A stretch of 64,000 nt of DNA from Vitreoscilla filiformis (GCF_002222655.1 NZ_CP022423.1:62001-126000), one strand, 5' to 3'; shown: positions 12,510 through 22,442, counted from the first letter of the stretch. Numbers and translations: made by a program. The notes: generated by a model not told the origin, from the sequence alone.

Positions 12510-14639
12510 TCAACCTTTGAGCGTCTGCTCTAACACCCCTAACTGTTGATTCAGCTCGGTGTTCTTTTGTCGCTCGCTGCTGATTTTGCGCACGGCGTGC
12601 AACACGGTGGTGTGATCGCGCCCGCCGAACAAATCGCCGATCTCGGGCAGGCTCTTGGAGGTCAGCTCTTTGGCCAAGTACATGGCGATCTGGCGTGGCC
12701 GGGCGATGCTGGCCGGACGCTTTTTCGAGTACATGTCCGCGATTTTGATTTTGTAGAACTCGGCCACGGTCTTCTGGATGTTCTCCACCGAGATCTGGCG
12801 GTTCTGGATCGTCAACAAGTCTTTCAGCGCCTCGCGGGCCAGGGTGATGCTCACCTCTTTGTGGCTGAATTTGGCGTAGGCCAGCACCTTGCGCAAGGCC
12901 CCTTCCAACTCGCGCACGTTCGCCCGCACGTTCTTGGCGATGAAAAACGCCACGTCCTCGGGCATGGCCATGCCGTCTTGCCGCGCCTTGGACAGCAAAA
13001 TCGCCACCCGCATCTCCAACTCCGGCGGCTCGATGGCCACAGTCAGGCCCGAATCGAAGCGGCTGGTCAGGCGCTCGTCAATGTCCACCAAGCCCTTGGG
13101 GTAGGTGTCGCTGGTCATGACGATGTGGGCGCGACGGTTGAGCAAGGCTTCGAACGTGTTGAAAAACTCCTCTTGGGTGCGCTCCTTGCTGGCGAAAAAC
13201 TGCACGTCATCGATCAACAGCAAGTCGAGCTGGTGGTACTTGGCCTTCAGCTCGTCAAAGGTTTTGCGCTGGTAGTTTTTCACCACGTCCGAGATGAACT
13301 GCTCGGCGTGCAGGTACAGCACCTTGGCGTTCGGGTTGTCTTTGATGAGCTGGTTGCCCACTGCGTGCATCAAGTGCGTCTTGCCCAGGCCGACACCGCC
13401 GTAAATGAACAGCGGGTTGTACATCGCCCCCGGCGCTCCGGCGACGTGAACCGCCGCCGTGCGGGCCATCTGGTTGGCACGACCCGACACCAGGCTGTCG
13501 AATGTCAGTTCTGGGCGCAGTTTGTAGCGGCTGGCCGCGCTGGGCGGCGTGCCAGCGGGGGACGGGGCTGCCGCAGGGCGTGTCAGCACCCGAGGCGCTG
13601 GCGTTGGGGGCGGCGGTGACGCGGGCGTGACGGGGGACGCCACCGATGCCGCGTGCTGCGGGACGGGCGGCACGCCACCCGGCGTGGCCAGGGCCGCCGC
13701 TGCGGCCAAGCGCGCTGCTGCCGCTGCGCGAGCTTTGGCCGCCCGACTCGCGGCACGACTGGGCCCTGCCGGGTCGGCGGCGGGCGCAGGGACTGGCGTC
13801 GGCACGGGGGCCTCCTCCACCGCACGCGAACGTCCGGCGGTTGGGGCGGGTTGCGGCATGGGCAGCGGTGCCAGCGCGGTGTCTTCTTGCGGCAATGGCG
13901 TGGCCAGCGAGGGCAGCACCGAGCGCAGAGGAACTGGCATGGGCAGCGGCTGCATGGCTTCCAGGGGAAGTTGAGGCTGCAAATCTGCCAACAGATCGAG
14001 CGGTAGCAACTGAGACACCGATGCGGCCATGCCCAAGCTGCGCCGTGATGAGCGGCGCGGTGCGGCAGGTGCAGGCACAGGAGCCGCAGGGGGAGGCGGC
14101 GGCGGAGGGGGAGGAGGGGGTGGCGGAGGGGCCGGCGCAGGCTCCGCAGGCGGCGGCCCCTTGCGAGACGCCCGGGGCCTGCGCGCCGGTGTGGGCGCGG
14201 GCGCGGGGACGAGGGGCTGGGGCGCCGTGATGGGCGGAGCGGGCGGCGTGCTCGATGCGGGTGGCGCGATGGCCGGCGCGGACGCCTGGGGCATCCGTTC
14301 ACGCTGGCGGGCGGCCAGCGCTTGCGCCAACACTTGCGCCGACCCCGAAGGCCCCATCCCACTGCGAGAGGGTGAACCGCTGGCCCCCGCAATGACCAGC
14401 TCCAACGTCACCGGCTGGCCCCACGCCAAGGCCAGGGCCTGTTCGATGCGGCTGCGGTACTGTGCTCGGATCCAGTCCAACTTGAAACGATTGCCGACCG
14501 ACAAGGTGCCCACCCACCCACCAGCGCCGTCTTCGCGCAAGGCGATGGGGGGCAGCGGTGCGATCCAGGTGTTGAATTGCTGCTCGGGCAGCTCGGCAGC
14601 CAGACGCTCACAGACGTGCTGCCAGAGGGATTCACTCAT
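12510..14639 (-). CDS. dnaA: Chromosomal replication initiator DnaA with a very long Pro/Ala linker
   Basis: 709 residues from the ATG at 14639. Domain I is [20 protein letters not shown] and onward to about residue 110. Domain II is about 250 residues of Ala/Pro-rich sequence, including an almost pure run of about 14 prolines. The AAA+ domain starts near residue 371 with [13 protein letters not shown] and carries Walker A GGVGLGKT and Walker B LLLIDD. The C-terminal DNA-binding helix-turn-helix contains [10 protein letters not shown]. Typical DnaA is about 450-530 residues, so the excess is all linker. I chose 14639 over the ATG at 14657 because a good promoter (14668-14695) would start transcription at about 14661. 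Confidence 0.95.
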   Translation of the reverse strand: MSESLWQHVCERLAAELPEQQFNTWIAPLPPIALREDGAGGWVGTLSVGNRFKLDWIRAQYRSRIEQALALAWGQPVTLELVIAGASGSPSRSGMGPSGSAQVLAQALAARQRERMPQASAPAIAPPASSTPPAPPITAPQPLVPAPAPTPARRPRASRKGPPPAEPAPAPPPPPPPPPPPPPPAAPVPAPAAPRRSSRRSLGMAASVSQLLPLDLLADLQPQLPLEAMQPLPMPVPLRSVLPSLATPLPQEDTALAPLPMPQPAPTAGRSRAVEEAPVPTPVPAPAADPAGPSRAASRAAKARAAAAARLAAAAALATPGGVPPVPQHAASVASPVTPASPPPPTPAPRVLTRPAAAPSPAGTPPSAASRYKLRPELTFDSLVSGRANQMARTAAVHVAGAPGAMYNPLFIYGGVGLGKTHLMHAVGNQLIKDNPNAKVLYLHAEQFISDVVKNYQRKTFDELKAKYHQLDLLLIDDVQFFASKERTQEEFFNTFEALLNRRAHIVMTSDTYPKGLVDIDERLTSRFDSGLTVAIEPPELEMRVAILLSKARQDGMAMPEDVAFFIAKNVRANVRELEGALRKVLAYAKFSHKEVSITLAREALKDLLTIQNRQISVENIQKTVAEFYKIKIADMYSKKRPASIARPRQIAMYLAKELTSKSLPEIGDLFGGRDHTTVLHAVRKISSERQKNTELNQQLGVLEQTLKG

Positions 14640-14757
14640 TGTGGACAAGTCGGTCATGAGCGGCGGGATTCTACGCAATTCCAGGCTGTGGACAATTTGG
14701 TTATCCACACCCTCCGGCGCCAGGAAGGCCGGTGGACGTCCCGCGATCTTGTCCACA
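14640..14757. promoter_or_regulatory. DnaA-box cluster between dnaA and rpmH (candidate oriC part)
   Basis: Four boxes: TGTGGACAA at 14640-14648, TGTGGACAA at 14687-14695, the consensus TTATCCACA at 14701-14709, and TTGTCCACA at 14749-14757. The flanking gap is relatively AT-rich near 14780-14812 and could contain an unwinding element. Together with the cluster inside rnpA this region is the best candidate for the chromosomal origin. Confidence 0.8.
14668..14695 (-). promoter_or_regulatory. Candidate dnaA promoter overlapped by a DnaA box
   Basis: On the reverse strand, TTGTCC (-35, at 14695-14690) and TAGAAT (-10, at 14673-14668) are separated by 16 bp. The -35 lies within a TTGTCCACA DnaA-box variant, consistent with autorepression of dnaA. 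Confidence 0.65.
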
Positions 14758-14763
14758 GGGACA

Positions 14764-14792
14764 TTGACCAGCATCGTGGCATTTGCTCTAAT
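14764..14792 (+). promoter_or_regulatory. rpmH promoter
   Basis: TTGACC, 17-bp spacer, TCTAAT: five of six matches in each box with ideal spacing. It lies 87 bp upstream of the rpmH ATG and faces away from dnaA. Confidence 0.75.
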
Positions 14793-14878
14793 AGCGGGTT
14801 CTCCAAATTACGGGCTGCAAGGCATTCGGGCCGATCCGAGATGCGCCGGACAGTCCGCACCCAACCAAGGTACCGAAC

Positions 14879-15016
14879 ATGAAGCGCACCTACCAGCCCT
14901 CCAAGACCCGCCGCGCCCGTACGCATGGCTTCCTCGTTCGCATGAAGTCCCGTGGTGGCCGTGCTGTGATCAATGCACGCCGCGCCAAGGGCCGCAAGAA
15001 GCTGACCCAGGTCTGA
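14879..15016 (+). CDS. rpmH: 50S ribosomal protein L34
   Basis: A 45-residue protein beginning [18 protein letters not shown] and ending KGRKKLTQV, a near-invariant family signature and normal family length. L34 is a small, very basic component of the large ribosomal subunit. It heads the rpmH-rnpA-yidD-yidC-mnmE cluster, divergent from dnaA, with a strong promoter 87 bp upstream. Confidence 0.98.
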   Translation: MKRTYQPSKTRRARTHGFLVRMKSRGGRAVINARRAKGRKKLTQV

Positions 15017-15045
15017 TCGCCGCAGGGCGGGTACCGCAGAACGCC

Positions 15046-15573
15046 ATGATCGGCCGCATCGTGCGTCCGGCCGATTTCCAACGGGTGTTGGCCGCTCCGC
15101 AGCGCGCACGCACGCCGCATTTCGCCGTGCATTACCTGGCCAGCGTGCCGGGCTTTGTGTCACCGCCACCCGCCCAAAGCAATTTATCCACAGAGTTATC
15201 CACAGGTGGACATCCGAGTCCGACGGCTGTGGATACGCCGCCTGCTGGCGCTGTGGATTTCACCGTCAGCCCGAGCGGCTGCTGGTTGGGTTTGGTGATT
15301 CCCAAACGCCACGCCAAGCGCGCCGTGACGCGCAACCTCCTCAAGCGCCAAGTGCGTGCCATGGCAGCGGCTTGCGCCGCCGAGTTGCCCCCTGGTTTGT
15401 GGGTGGTGCGGCTGCGCACACCGTTCGACCGGCAGGTGTTCACCAGCCCGGCGTCGGATCCGCTGCGTGACTGCGCACGCAGCGAGTTGCAAACCCTGTT
15501 TGACCGTGCCGTGCGCACGCCCCTGCCGCCGCAAGCGCCGCGTCATGCGCCGTCATCGCGGCGACGGCGTTGA
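15046..15573 (+). CDS. rnpA: Ribonuclease P protein component with an internal insertion
   Basis: 175 residues; most RnpA proteins are about 115-130. It assists the RNase P RNA in maturing tRNA 5' ends. The N-terminal part (FQRVLAAPQRARTPHFAVHYL) and the RNR signature region (LGLVIPKRHAKRAVTRNLLKRQVRAM) are conserved. Between them, about 40 residues (residues 40-80, with NLSTELSTG) are extra. This insertion is encoded by DNA carrying DnaA boxes. The start ATG lies 29 bp after rpmH. The 3' end overlaps yidD by 29 bp. Confidence 0.93.
   Translation: MIGRIVRPADFQRVLAAPQRARTPHFAVHYLASVPGFVSPPPAQSNLSTELSTGGHPSPTAVDTPPAGAVDFTVSPSGCWLGLVIPKRHAKRAVTRNLLKRQVRAMAAACAAELPPGLWVVRLRTPFDRQVFTSPASDPLRDCARSELQTLFDRAVRTPLPPQAPRHAPSSRRRR
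15184..15260. promoter_or_regulatory. DnaA-box cluster inside rnpA
   Basis: Consensus TTATCCACA occurs at 15184-15192 and 15196-15204 (12 bp apart). TGTGGATAC at 15228-15236 and TGTGGATTT at 15252-15260 are near-consensus boxes on the other strand. All lie in the part of rnpA that encodes the non-conserved insertion. Confidence 0.8.
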
Positions 15574-15958
15574 GGGAGCGTCTGCGGTGCCTTCCTCGCG
15601 CTCCAAGTTGTCGATGTGGCCGCGCCAGGTGTTCAGCCTGCCGGTGCGGGCGTATCGCTTGCTGCTCAGCCCTTGGTTGGGCAGTGCCTGCCGTTTCGAA
15701 CCCACCTGCTCGCGCTATGCGCTGCAAGCGCTGGAGCGTCATGGGGCGTTGGCGGGCAGTTATTTGGCCGCTGGGCGCATCCTGCGCTGCCAGCCGTGGT
15801 GCGCTGGGGGCTGTGATCCGGTGCCGCACGAGCGCCCCCGGCTGTTCAGCCGCTTGTTGCCATCGGCCACGGTGGCCACTGAAGAATCTTCCGCTGCTGC
15901 ACCGGCCAAGTCGTCGGCGCAGCCTTCCTCCCTGAAATCATCCGGGCCCTTGTCATGA
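15545..15958 (+). CDS. yidD: Membrane protein insertion efficiency factor YidD
   Basis: Up to 137 residues. The core reads LLLSPWLGSACRFEPTCSRYA, ALERHGALAGSYLAAGRILRC and PWCAGGCDPVPHE, which is the YidD (DUF37/haemolytic factor) signature with its conserved cysteines. YidD is a small, inner-membrane-associated helper of YidC-dependent insertion. The start is uncertain: ATG 15545 overlaps rnpA, and ATG 15614 (MWPRQVFSLP) also fits and gives a more usual length. The C-terminal Ser/Ala-rich tail is longer than usual. Its stop overlaps the yidC start (ATGA). Confidence 0.93.
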   Translation: MRRHRGDGVEGASAVPSSRSKLSMWPRQVFSLPVRAYRLLLSPWLGSACRFEPTCSRYALQALERHGALAGSYLAAGRILRCQPWCAGGCDPVPHERPRLFSRLLPSATVATEESSAAAPAKSSAQPSSLKSSGPLS

Positions 15959-17607
15959 CCGATATGCGTCGCACCATCCTGTGGGTGGTGTTCACGATGT
16001 CACTCATCCTGCTGTGGGATGCGTGGAACCAGCACACCGGCAAGCCGACCCTGCTGCACCCGCAGGGGGCTTCCCAAGCCGCTGTGGCAGGCCAGGCGGC
16101 ATCGCCGGCCAAGGTGGGGCAGGCCGCCGGGGTGGTCGCCGCCACGACGGCCAGCGCCGCTGCGCCCAGCGAAAAGCTCACCATCACGACGGACGTGCTC
16201 AAAGTCACGCTGGATTCGCAAGGGGGTGACATCAGCCGCACCGAGCTGCTCAAGTACCGCGACAGCAACGATGCACAGCGCTCCGTGGTGTTGCTGGATG
16301 ACAGCGCCGAGCGCACCTACCGGGCCCAGTCGGGGTTCATCCCGGCCCCGGGCGCCGCACCGCTGCCGACACACTTCGACGTGCTGACCGCCGCCCCTGG
16401 CCCGCGCCAGTTGCAGGACGGCAGCAACGAGCTGAACGTGCGTTTTGAATCGCCGGTCATCGGTGGGGCCAAGTTGGTCAAGACCTACACCTTCCGTCGG
16501 GGCGAGTACGCCGTGGGCGTCAAGCACGAGCTGGTGAACGTGGGGCCGACACCGATCCAGCCGCAGATCTACCTGCAACTGCTGCGCGACGGTACGCCGC
16601 CACCGGGAGAGTCGTCGTTCTATTCGACCTTCACAGGCCCGGCGCTCTACACCGAAGCCAAGAAGTTCGAAAAGGTGGAGTTTTCGCAGATCGACAAGCG
16701 CCAGCCGCAGGATCAGCCTGGCCACCAAACCCACGCCAAGGAAGGGTGGGTGGCCATGGTGCAGCACTACTTCGCGTCGGCTTGGCTGGTGGCGGATGGG
16801 ACGGATCGCGAGTTCCGCTCCACCAAAGTGGGGCCGAACCGCTACACCATTGCCTTGGTGCAGCCGCTGGGCAGCATCGCGCCGGGGGCCAGCTTGACCC
16901 ACGAGGCACGGCTCTACGTCGGCCCGCAGGAGGAGAACAAACTCGCCGCACTGGCGCCTGGGCTGGAGCTGGTCAAGGACTATGGCTGGTTCACGGTGAT
17001 CTCCAAGCCGCTGTTCTGGCTGCTCGATCACCTGCACCGGATCATCGGCAACTGGGGCTGGGCCATCATCGCTCTGGTGGTGCTGCTCAAGCTGGCGTTC
17101 TACAGCCTGAATGCCAGTGCCTACCGTTCCATGGCCAAGATGAAGGCCGTGAACCCGCGCATCATGGATCTGCGTGAGCGCCACAAAGACAACCCGCAGC
17201 AGATGCAGCAAGAGATGATGCGCATCTACCGCGAGGAGAAGGTCAACCCGCTGGGCGGCTGCCTGCCGATCTTTGTGCAGATGCCGGTGTTCATCGCGCT
17301 GTATTGGGTGTTGCTGTCCAGCGTGGAAATGCGCGGCGCGCCGTGGCTGGGCTGGATCACCGACTTGTCGGTGAAGGATCCGTTCTTCATCCTGCCGGTG
17401 CTGATGACGCTGTCGAGCCTGCTGCAAGTGTGGCTGCAACCGGCCCCAGCCGACCCGATGCAAGCCAAGATGATGTGGCTCATGCCGCTGATGTTCAGCT
17501 TCATGTTCTTCTTCTTCCCGTCCGGCCTGGTGCTGTACTGGTTGGTGAACAACCTGTTGTCGATCGCACAGCAGTGGCTCATCAACAAGCAGCTCGGGGT
17601 GAACTGA
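15955..17607 (+). CDS. yidC: Membrane protein insertase YidC
   Basis: 550 residues, the normal size for Gram-negative YidC. It has an N-terminal transmembrane anchor ([18 protein letters not shown]), a large periplasmic beta-domain (about residues 60-340), and the conserved C-terminal membrane core, including [27 protein letters not shown] and the hydrophobic [16 protein letters not shown] helix. It inserts proteins alone or with SecYEG and works with YidD encoded immediately upstream. The start overlaps the yidD stop. Confidence 0.97.
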   Translation: MTDMRRTILWVVFTMSLILLWDAWNQHTGKPTLLHPQGASQAAVAGQAASPAKVGQAAGVVAATTASAAAPSEKLTITTDVLKVTLDSQGGDISRTELLKYRDSNDAQRSVVLLDDSAERTYRAQSGFIPAPGAAPLPTHFDVLTAAPGPRQLQDGSNELNVRFESPVIGGAKLVKTYTFRRGEYAVGVKHELVNVGPTPIQPQIYLQLLRDGTPPPGESSFYSTFTGPALYTEAKKFEKVEFSQIDKRQPQDQPGHQTHAKEGWVAMVQHYFASAWLVADGTDREFRSTKVGPNRYTIALVQPLGSIAPGASLTHEARLYVGPQEENKLAALAPGLELVKDYGWFTVISKPLFWLLDHLHRIIGNWGWAIIALVVLLKLAFYSLNASAYRSMAKMKAVNPRIMDLRERHKDNPQQMQQEMMRIYREEKVNPLGGCLPIFVQMPVFIALYWVLLSSVEMRGAPWLGWITDLSVKDPFFILPVLMTLSSLLQVWLQPAPADPMQAKMMWLMPLMFSFMFFFFPSGLVLYWLVNNLLSIAQQWLINKQLGVN

Positions 17608-17617
17608 GGACAGCCAC

Positions 17618-19003
17618 GTGAGCCTGGCGCGCCACCTCGATCCCATCGTCGCCATCGCCACCGCGCCGGGGCGGGGGGCGGTGGGCATCGTGCGGGTGTC
17701 GGGGCGGGGGCTGGTGGCGCTGGGGCAGACGCTCACCGGCGCCACGCTGCAACCGCGCCGGGCGCACTATGGCCCGTTTTTGGCGGCGGACGGTCAGCCC
17801 ATCGACCATGGCCTGGCGCTCTACTTCCCCGCGCCGCACAGCTACACCGGCGAGGACGTGCTGGAGCTGCAAGCCCACGGCGGCCCCGTGGTGCTGCAAT
17901 TGCTGCTGGCGCGTTGCCTGGAGGTGGGCACTCACCTGGGCATGCGCTTGGCGGAGCCGGGTGAGTTCACCCAGCGGGCGTTCCTGAACGACAAACTCGA
18001 TCTGGCCCAAGCCGAAGCCGTGGCCGACTTGATCGACGCCAGCACCGAAGCGGCGGCGCGTTCGGCCAGCCGTTCCTTGGCGGGGGCGTTTTCGCACGAG
18101 ATCGACGCTTTGGCTGAGCGCATCGTCACCCTGCGCATGTTGGTCGAGGCCACGCTCGACTTTCCCGAAGAAGAAATCGATTTTTTAGAGGCTGCCGATG
18201 CACGCGGCAAACTCGCGGCCATCCAAGCCGCGGTGGCGGGCGTGTTGGCGCGTGCGCGCCAAGGGGCGCTGCTGCGCGAAGGCCTGCGCGTGGTGCTGGC
18301 CGGTCAGCCCAATGTGGGTAAAAGCTCACTTCTGAACGCGCTGGCGGGGGCTGAATTGGCCATCGTCACGCCGATCGCCGGGACGACGCGGGATCGGGTG
18401 AGCGAAACCATCCAAATCGAAGGCGTGCCCATCCACATCACCGACACCGCTGGCCTGCGCGACGATGCCGACGCCAGCGACGAGGTCGAGCGCATCGGGG
18501 TGGCGCGCAGTTGGGAATCGATCGCCAGCGCCGACGCCATCGTGTTTCTGCACGACCTGACGCGCTGGGACGATCCTGACTACCAAGCCGCCGATGCCGT
18601 GATCGCCCAGCGGTTGGGCGTGGCCGATCCGGCGCGGCTGCTGCAAGTGTTCAACAAGGCGGACAGTGGCCGGCCCTTGCCGCCCGGGCGCGACGGGCTG
18701 TGCCTGTCGGCGCGCACCGGCGAAGGGCTGGAAGCGCTGCGCCATGCTTTGTTGGCGCGGGCGGGTTGGCAGGCGGCGCCTGAAGGGGTGTTCATCGCCC
18801 GCACCCGGCACGTTCAAGCCTTGCGCCTGACCGCCGAGCACTTGGCCCAAGCCGCCGACCACGCCGCGCAAGCCGATGCGGCGCTGGACTTGTTTGCCGA
18901 GGAACTGCGCTTGGCGCATCAAGCCCTTCAGCAGATCACGGGCAAGTTTTCGGCGGATGATCTGTTGGGTGAAATTTTTGGGCGGTTCTGCATCGGCAAG
19001 TGA
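17618..19003 (+). CDS. mnmE: tRNA modification GTPase MnmE
   Basis: 461 residues from a GTG start. MnmE with MnmG modifies the wobble uridine of certain tRNAs. The N-terminal tetrahydrofolate-binding domain begins [21 protein letters not shown]. The G domain near residue 229 has [12 protein letters not shown], followed by TTRD and DTAG (within [11 protein letters not shown]). The protein ends in the diagnostic FCIGK with the catalytically important cysteine. It lies 10 bp after yidC, so it is probably in the same transcription unit. Confidence 0.97.
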   Translation: MSLARHLDPIVAIATAPGRGAVGIVRVSGRGLVALGQTLTGATLQPRRAHYGPFLAADGQPIDHGLALYFPAPHSYTGEDVLELQAHGGPVVLQLLLARCLEVGTHLGMRLAEPGEFTQRAFLNDKLDLAQAEAVADLIDASTEAAARSASRSLAGAFSHEIDALAERIVTLRMLVEATLDFPEEEIDFLEAADARGKLAAIQAAVAGVLARARQGALLREGLRVVLAGQPNVGKSSLLNALAGAELAIVTPIAGTTRDRVSETIQIEGVPIHITDTAGLRDDADASDEVERIGVARSWESIASADAIVFLHDLTRWDDPDYQAADAVIAQRLGVADPARLLQVFNKADSGRPLPPGRDGLCLSARTGEGLEALRHALLARAGWQAAPEGVFIARTRHVQALRLTAEHLAQAADHAAQADAALDLFAEELRLAHQALQQITGKFSADDLLGEIFGRFCIGK

Positions 19004-19011
19004 GGTGTGCC

Positions 19012-19341
19012 ATGGGGTGGTTCAACAAACTCCCGGGTTTTGTGCGTTCGGCGCCGGGGTGGGAACATCGGGTGTGGCGCCGCTTGCCAGCGGTGGGTTG
19101 GTGGGGCACCGTGCTGCCGCTGCTGATCGCCGCCGGGCTGCATCTCATGGCCCCCGACCGCCCCGCTGACGCACCCCTTGACCCCACGTTGCTGCACTGG
19201 GACTACCTGCTGTTCGGCGTGGTGGTGTTGCACTGGACGCTGGTGCTGACCTTGGCGATCGCCTGTTTCATCGTGCGGGTGATGAAGGGGCCGGCGTATG
19301 TGGCGGATGCGTATCCGCTGCCGAAGCGCCCGGGGGAGTGA
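19012..19341 (+). CDS. Small two-helix membrane protein
   Basis: 109 residues with two hydrophobic segments, about residues 31-48 (WWGTVLPLLIAAGLHL) and 60-90 (YLLFGVVVLHWTLVLTLAIACFIV), and a short hydrophilic C terminus ending PLPKRPGE. I infer an inner-membrane hypothetical protein; I do not recognise a family. The ATG at 19012 is preferred to an upstream GTG at 19000 that overlaps mnmE. It follows mnmE by 8 bp and may be the last gene of that operon. Confidence 0.7.
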   Translation: MGWFNKLPGFVRSAPGWEHRVWRRLPAVGWWGTVLPLLIAAGLHLMAPDRPADAPLDPTLLHWDYLLFGVVVLHWTLVLTLAIACFIVRVMKGPAYVADAYPLPKRPGE

Positions 19342-19366
19342 GTGGGCGGTGTCATGATCGTGGGTC

Positions 19367-22300
19367 ATGACGACGCAATCCTCAAAAATGGCCGCTGGCC
19401 TGCCGGTGGCGTTTGGCCATCGGTACTTGTTGGAGCGCCTGGAGCGGCGCTTGCAAGACAGCCTGAACCCGCCCGACCCGGCACAGCGCACGCTGGAGCC
19501 GTCCTTGGTGGCAGGGGTGTTTGGCGAGTGGGGGGCGGGCAAAAGCCACTTTTTGGCGGCGGTGGGGGATCGGGTTCGGGCTTGGCCGAGGGTGCCGGGC
19601 ACGCTCAACGTGGTGGTGGCTTTCAATGCCTGGCGGTATGAGCGGGAAGAACATCTCCTCATCCCGCTGTTGAAGGTGGCGCAGCAAGCGCTGGAGAAGG
19701 CGCTGGAAGCGGACGTTGAGCACCATCACCCAGATGTTCACAGCCGCGAAGTGCTGAAAGATCGCGCCTTCTTGCTGGCCGACTTGTGCCAGAGCATCTA
19801 CACCCACGGCGGGCGGGAGCTGCTGAAGATGGGGGTGACGATGGCCACAGGGGTGCCTCTTCTCAGCATGTTGACGGTGTTGGGGGCAGCCGATGGCGGC
19901 GGTGAGGTGGATGAAGACGCCGATGTCGATCTGACGCCAGAGGATGCCGAGCCCAAAGCAGATGGCCCGGGGAAGTCAAGCGAGGGTGAGAAAGAAGCGT
20001 TTTGGCGACGTTGGCAACGTCTCAAAAAAGAGCGTGAGAAGGCGCGGAAAACGCAGTTGCCTGCGCAGCAGTTGGAGAGTCTGTACTTCAACTTCTTGGA
20101 GCACCTCAGCAAGGTGACGGGGCGCAACCCCGAGTACCTCAAGTCGCACCGAGAGCGTCTGGCGCAGGGCTGGATCTTCAGCGGCAAGCCGGAAGATTTG
20201 CGGGTCAACTTGATCTTCCTCGTGGATGATCTGGATCGCTGCCTGCCCGACAAAGCGGTGGAAGTGCTGGAGGCCATCAAGCTGTTTTTGGAGGTGCCCG
20301 GCTGCGCGTTTGTGCTGGCGCTGGATGAGGAAGTGGTGGAGCGCGGCATTGCGCACCGTTACCGCGATTACGCCTTGCAGGGCAAAGCCGGCCTGACGCC
20401 GATCACCGGTGCGGAGTACCTGGAAAAGCTGGTGCATTTGCCGATTCGGCTGCCGCGTCCGAGTCGATTGGAGGCGCGGGCGCATTTGGCGCAGCGGGTG
20501 CCAGCGTGGTTTCGCAGCGAGCAAAACGGGTTGTCGAACGAGCTGGCAGAGCTGGTGGCCAACCTCACGCCGCCGGTGCCGCGCAAATTGCATCGCATGG
20601 CCGAGCTGCTGCAATTGGCCGACGGCATGTTGGAAACCGAAAGCCACCGCCTGGGTGTGGATGCGGGCACGCGCCGTCGCTGGCTGGCGCTGGTGTGCGC
20701 GCTGCAACTGTTTGCGCCGGCGCTGTTTCGCTACTTGCGCGTGCATGGCGCGGATTTGCTGATGACCTTGGTGGAGTGGCGCACGTCGGGCGAGTTGCGG
20801 GATTTGGATGCCTTGCGCGTCAAATTGACCGAAGCGCGCAAAAAGGCCGAACGTCCTGAAGCGCTGGCCTACCAGATGAAGTTGGAGCGCTTGCCCGATT
20901 TGGTGGAGGCAGCGTTGCACAACCGTTCGGGGTTTGATTTGCTGGAAGTGCTGGGCCGGGCGGCACGTTTGCGGGAAGAGCGGCAGTTGGAGGAAACGGC
21001 GCTGGGGGCGGTGTTCTCGTTTGTGTTGTTGGCGGAGGAGGAAACGCCGCCGGAGGGGTGGAAGCCTTCGACCGAGGAGCGCCGGATTCAGCCCGAGTCA
21101 GACAGTCAACCGACTGATGCGGATGGCGTGAACCCGCTTGAGCATCTGCTTCACCCGGGAGACTACACCCTGCCGCGTTACGCCCGACTGGAAAACGCTT
21201 TTGCGTTGGATGAGGCTGTTCGCGGTGGCGATGTGACCGTGTTGAAAAACGTCCTATCGGTGCAGGGAACGAACCTGCTTGGGCGACTGTTACCAGACGA
21301 CATGGTGGCGGGTTGGTGCGCAGAGGGTCAGTTGCCGTGGTTAATTCCAGGGGCTGAGCTTTCAGCGCAGGCACTGGAATTACTGCGGTTACTGGAGCCG
21401 CATTTGTCGCAGTGGGCGGCATTGCGGCTGGGGTGGACGTTTGGCTGGGTGCCGATTTTGCGAGCGCTGCGTCGCATGGGTTGGGCTTTGGGGTGGCAAG
21501 AGGTGGAACGCAGTGCTGGCCAAGTTGGGTTGGATGTCAAGGTGCCGGGGATTAAGGCACCACCAGTCAGTCATCTGCTGAGGTTGCGTTTACCGCTCAG
21601 GCCACCTTTGGGAGATTCATCCGCTGAACAAGCGGTTCGGGCCTGGCGGCGCCCGATGGGTGCCCACACGCATCCACTCACTCTTGATGGATCTGGATCA
21701 AGTTTTTTGGGTGTAGATGAATACGGTTTGTTTGCAGATTTGCGATTTAACGGCGTGATGCAGCGCTTTCGCTACTTGCCGCCTGGGGAGTTCATGATGG
21801 GCTCACCAGAGGGAGAGGGTGGGGATGTTGACGAGCGGCCAAGCCATCTTGTCAAGCTAACTGAGGGATTTTGGCTGGCGGACACCCCTTGCACTCACGC
21901 TTTATGGCTTGCTGTCACAGGTGGCGAAAGTCCAAGCAAGTTCCACTTTGACGAGGAAGAGCCTGTCGAGCAGGTGAGCTGGGACGATGTCATGAACCGT
22001 TTCATATCTCCACTGAATGCTTTGTTGCCAGCGGATTGCCGGGCGACCTTACCTAGCGAAGCTCAGTGGGAGTACGCCTGCCGTGCGGGCACCCAGACCG
22101 CTTATGTGTGGGGCGACCAGGTGGAGCGTGATTTAGCGAATATCGAGAGAGCGCTTGACTTACAGACCCCGGTGAAGCACTTCCCGGCAAATCCGTGGGG
22201 CTTATTCGATATGCACGGCAACGTACGGGAGTGGTGTCTGGACGGGAAGAGGGCATACACAGGGGATGTGATTGATCCTCTGGGGATGGTCGGAGATGGG

Positions 22301-22429
22301 CCTTGCATCTTGCGTGGGGGTTCTCGGATAGAGGGTGCCTGGTTTGCCCGGTCGGCTTTCAGAGAACAAAACGATCGCAGCCGAGAAGATGTTTGTGCGG
22401 GCTTTCGTGTGGCCCTGAGGTTCAAGTAA
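19367..22429 (+). CDS. KAP-family P-loop NTPase fused to an FGE-sulfatase-like domain
   Basis: 1020 residues. Walker A is GEWGAGKS at residues 53-60. Walker B is IFLVDDLDRC at residues 283-292, followed by the KAP-typical LEAIKLFLEVPGCAFVLALDEEVV. KAP NTPases include proteins implicated in phage exclusion. A hydrophobic stretch around residues 151-176 might touch membranes, but the clear transmembrane helices of classical KAPs are not evident. Residues about 520-790 are an unassigned region. Residues about 800-1020 match the formylglycine-generating-enzyme fold: PPGEFMMGSPEGEG, EEPVEQVSWDDV, LPSEAQWEYACRAG, WGLFDMHGNVREWC, RGGSR and GFRVAL. The usual RCAxR-type segment reads ARSAFR, so the catalytic cysteine seems lost and a binding role is more likely. 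The last third is less GC-rich than the first. Confidence 0.85.
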   Translation: MTTQSSKMAAGLPVAFGHRYLLERLERRLQDSLNPPDPAQRTLEPSLVAGVFGEWGAGKSHFLAAVGDRVRAWPRVPGTLNVVVAFNAWRYEREEHLLIPLLKVAQQALEKALEADVEHHHPDVHSREVLKDRAFLLADLCQSIYTHGGRELLKMGVTMATGVPLLSMLTVLGAADGGGEVDEDADVDLTPEDAEPKADGPGKSSEGEKEAFWRRWQRLKKEREKARKTQLPAQQLESLYFNFLEHLSKVTGRNPEYLKSHRERLAQGWIFSGKPEDLRVNLIFLVDDLDRCLPDKAVEVLEAIKLFLEVPGCAFVLALDEEVVERGIAHRYRDYALQGKAGLTPITGAEYLEKLVHLPIRLPRPSRLEARAHLAQRVPAWFRSEQNGLSNELAELVANLTPPVPRKLHRMAELLQLADGMLETESHRLGVDAGTRRRWLALVCALQLFAPALFRYLRVHGADLLMTLVEWRTSGELRDLDALRVKLTEARKKAERPEALAYQMKLERLPDLVEAALHNRSGFDLLEVLGRAARLREERQLEETALGAVFSFVLLAEEETPPEGWKPSTEERRIQPESDSQPTDADGVNPLEHLLHPGDYTLPRYARLENAFALDEAVRGGDVTVLKNVLSVQGTNLLGRLLPDDMVAGWCAEGQLPWLIPGAELSAQALELLRLLEPHLSQWAALRLGWTFGWVPILRALRRMGWALGWQEVERSAGQVGLDVKVPGIKAPPVSHLLRLRLPLRPPLGDSSAEQAVRAWRRPMGAHTHPLTLDGSGSSFLGVDEYGLFADLRFNGVMQRFRYLPPGEFMMGSPEGEGGDVDERPSHLVKLTEGFWLADTPCTHALWLAVTGGESPSKFHFDEEEPVEQVSWDDVMNRFISPLNALLPADCRATLPSEAQWEYACRAGTQTAYVWGDQVERDLANIERALDLQTPVKHFPANPWGLFDMHGNVREWCLDGKRAYTGDVIDPLGMVGDGPCILRGGSRIEGAWFARSAFREQNDRSREDVCAGFRVALRFK

Positions 22430-22442
22430 CCCCCTGCCAGCC

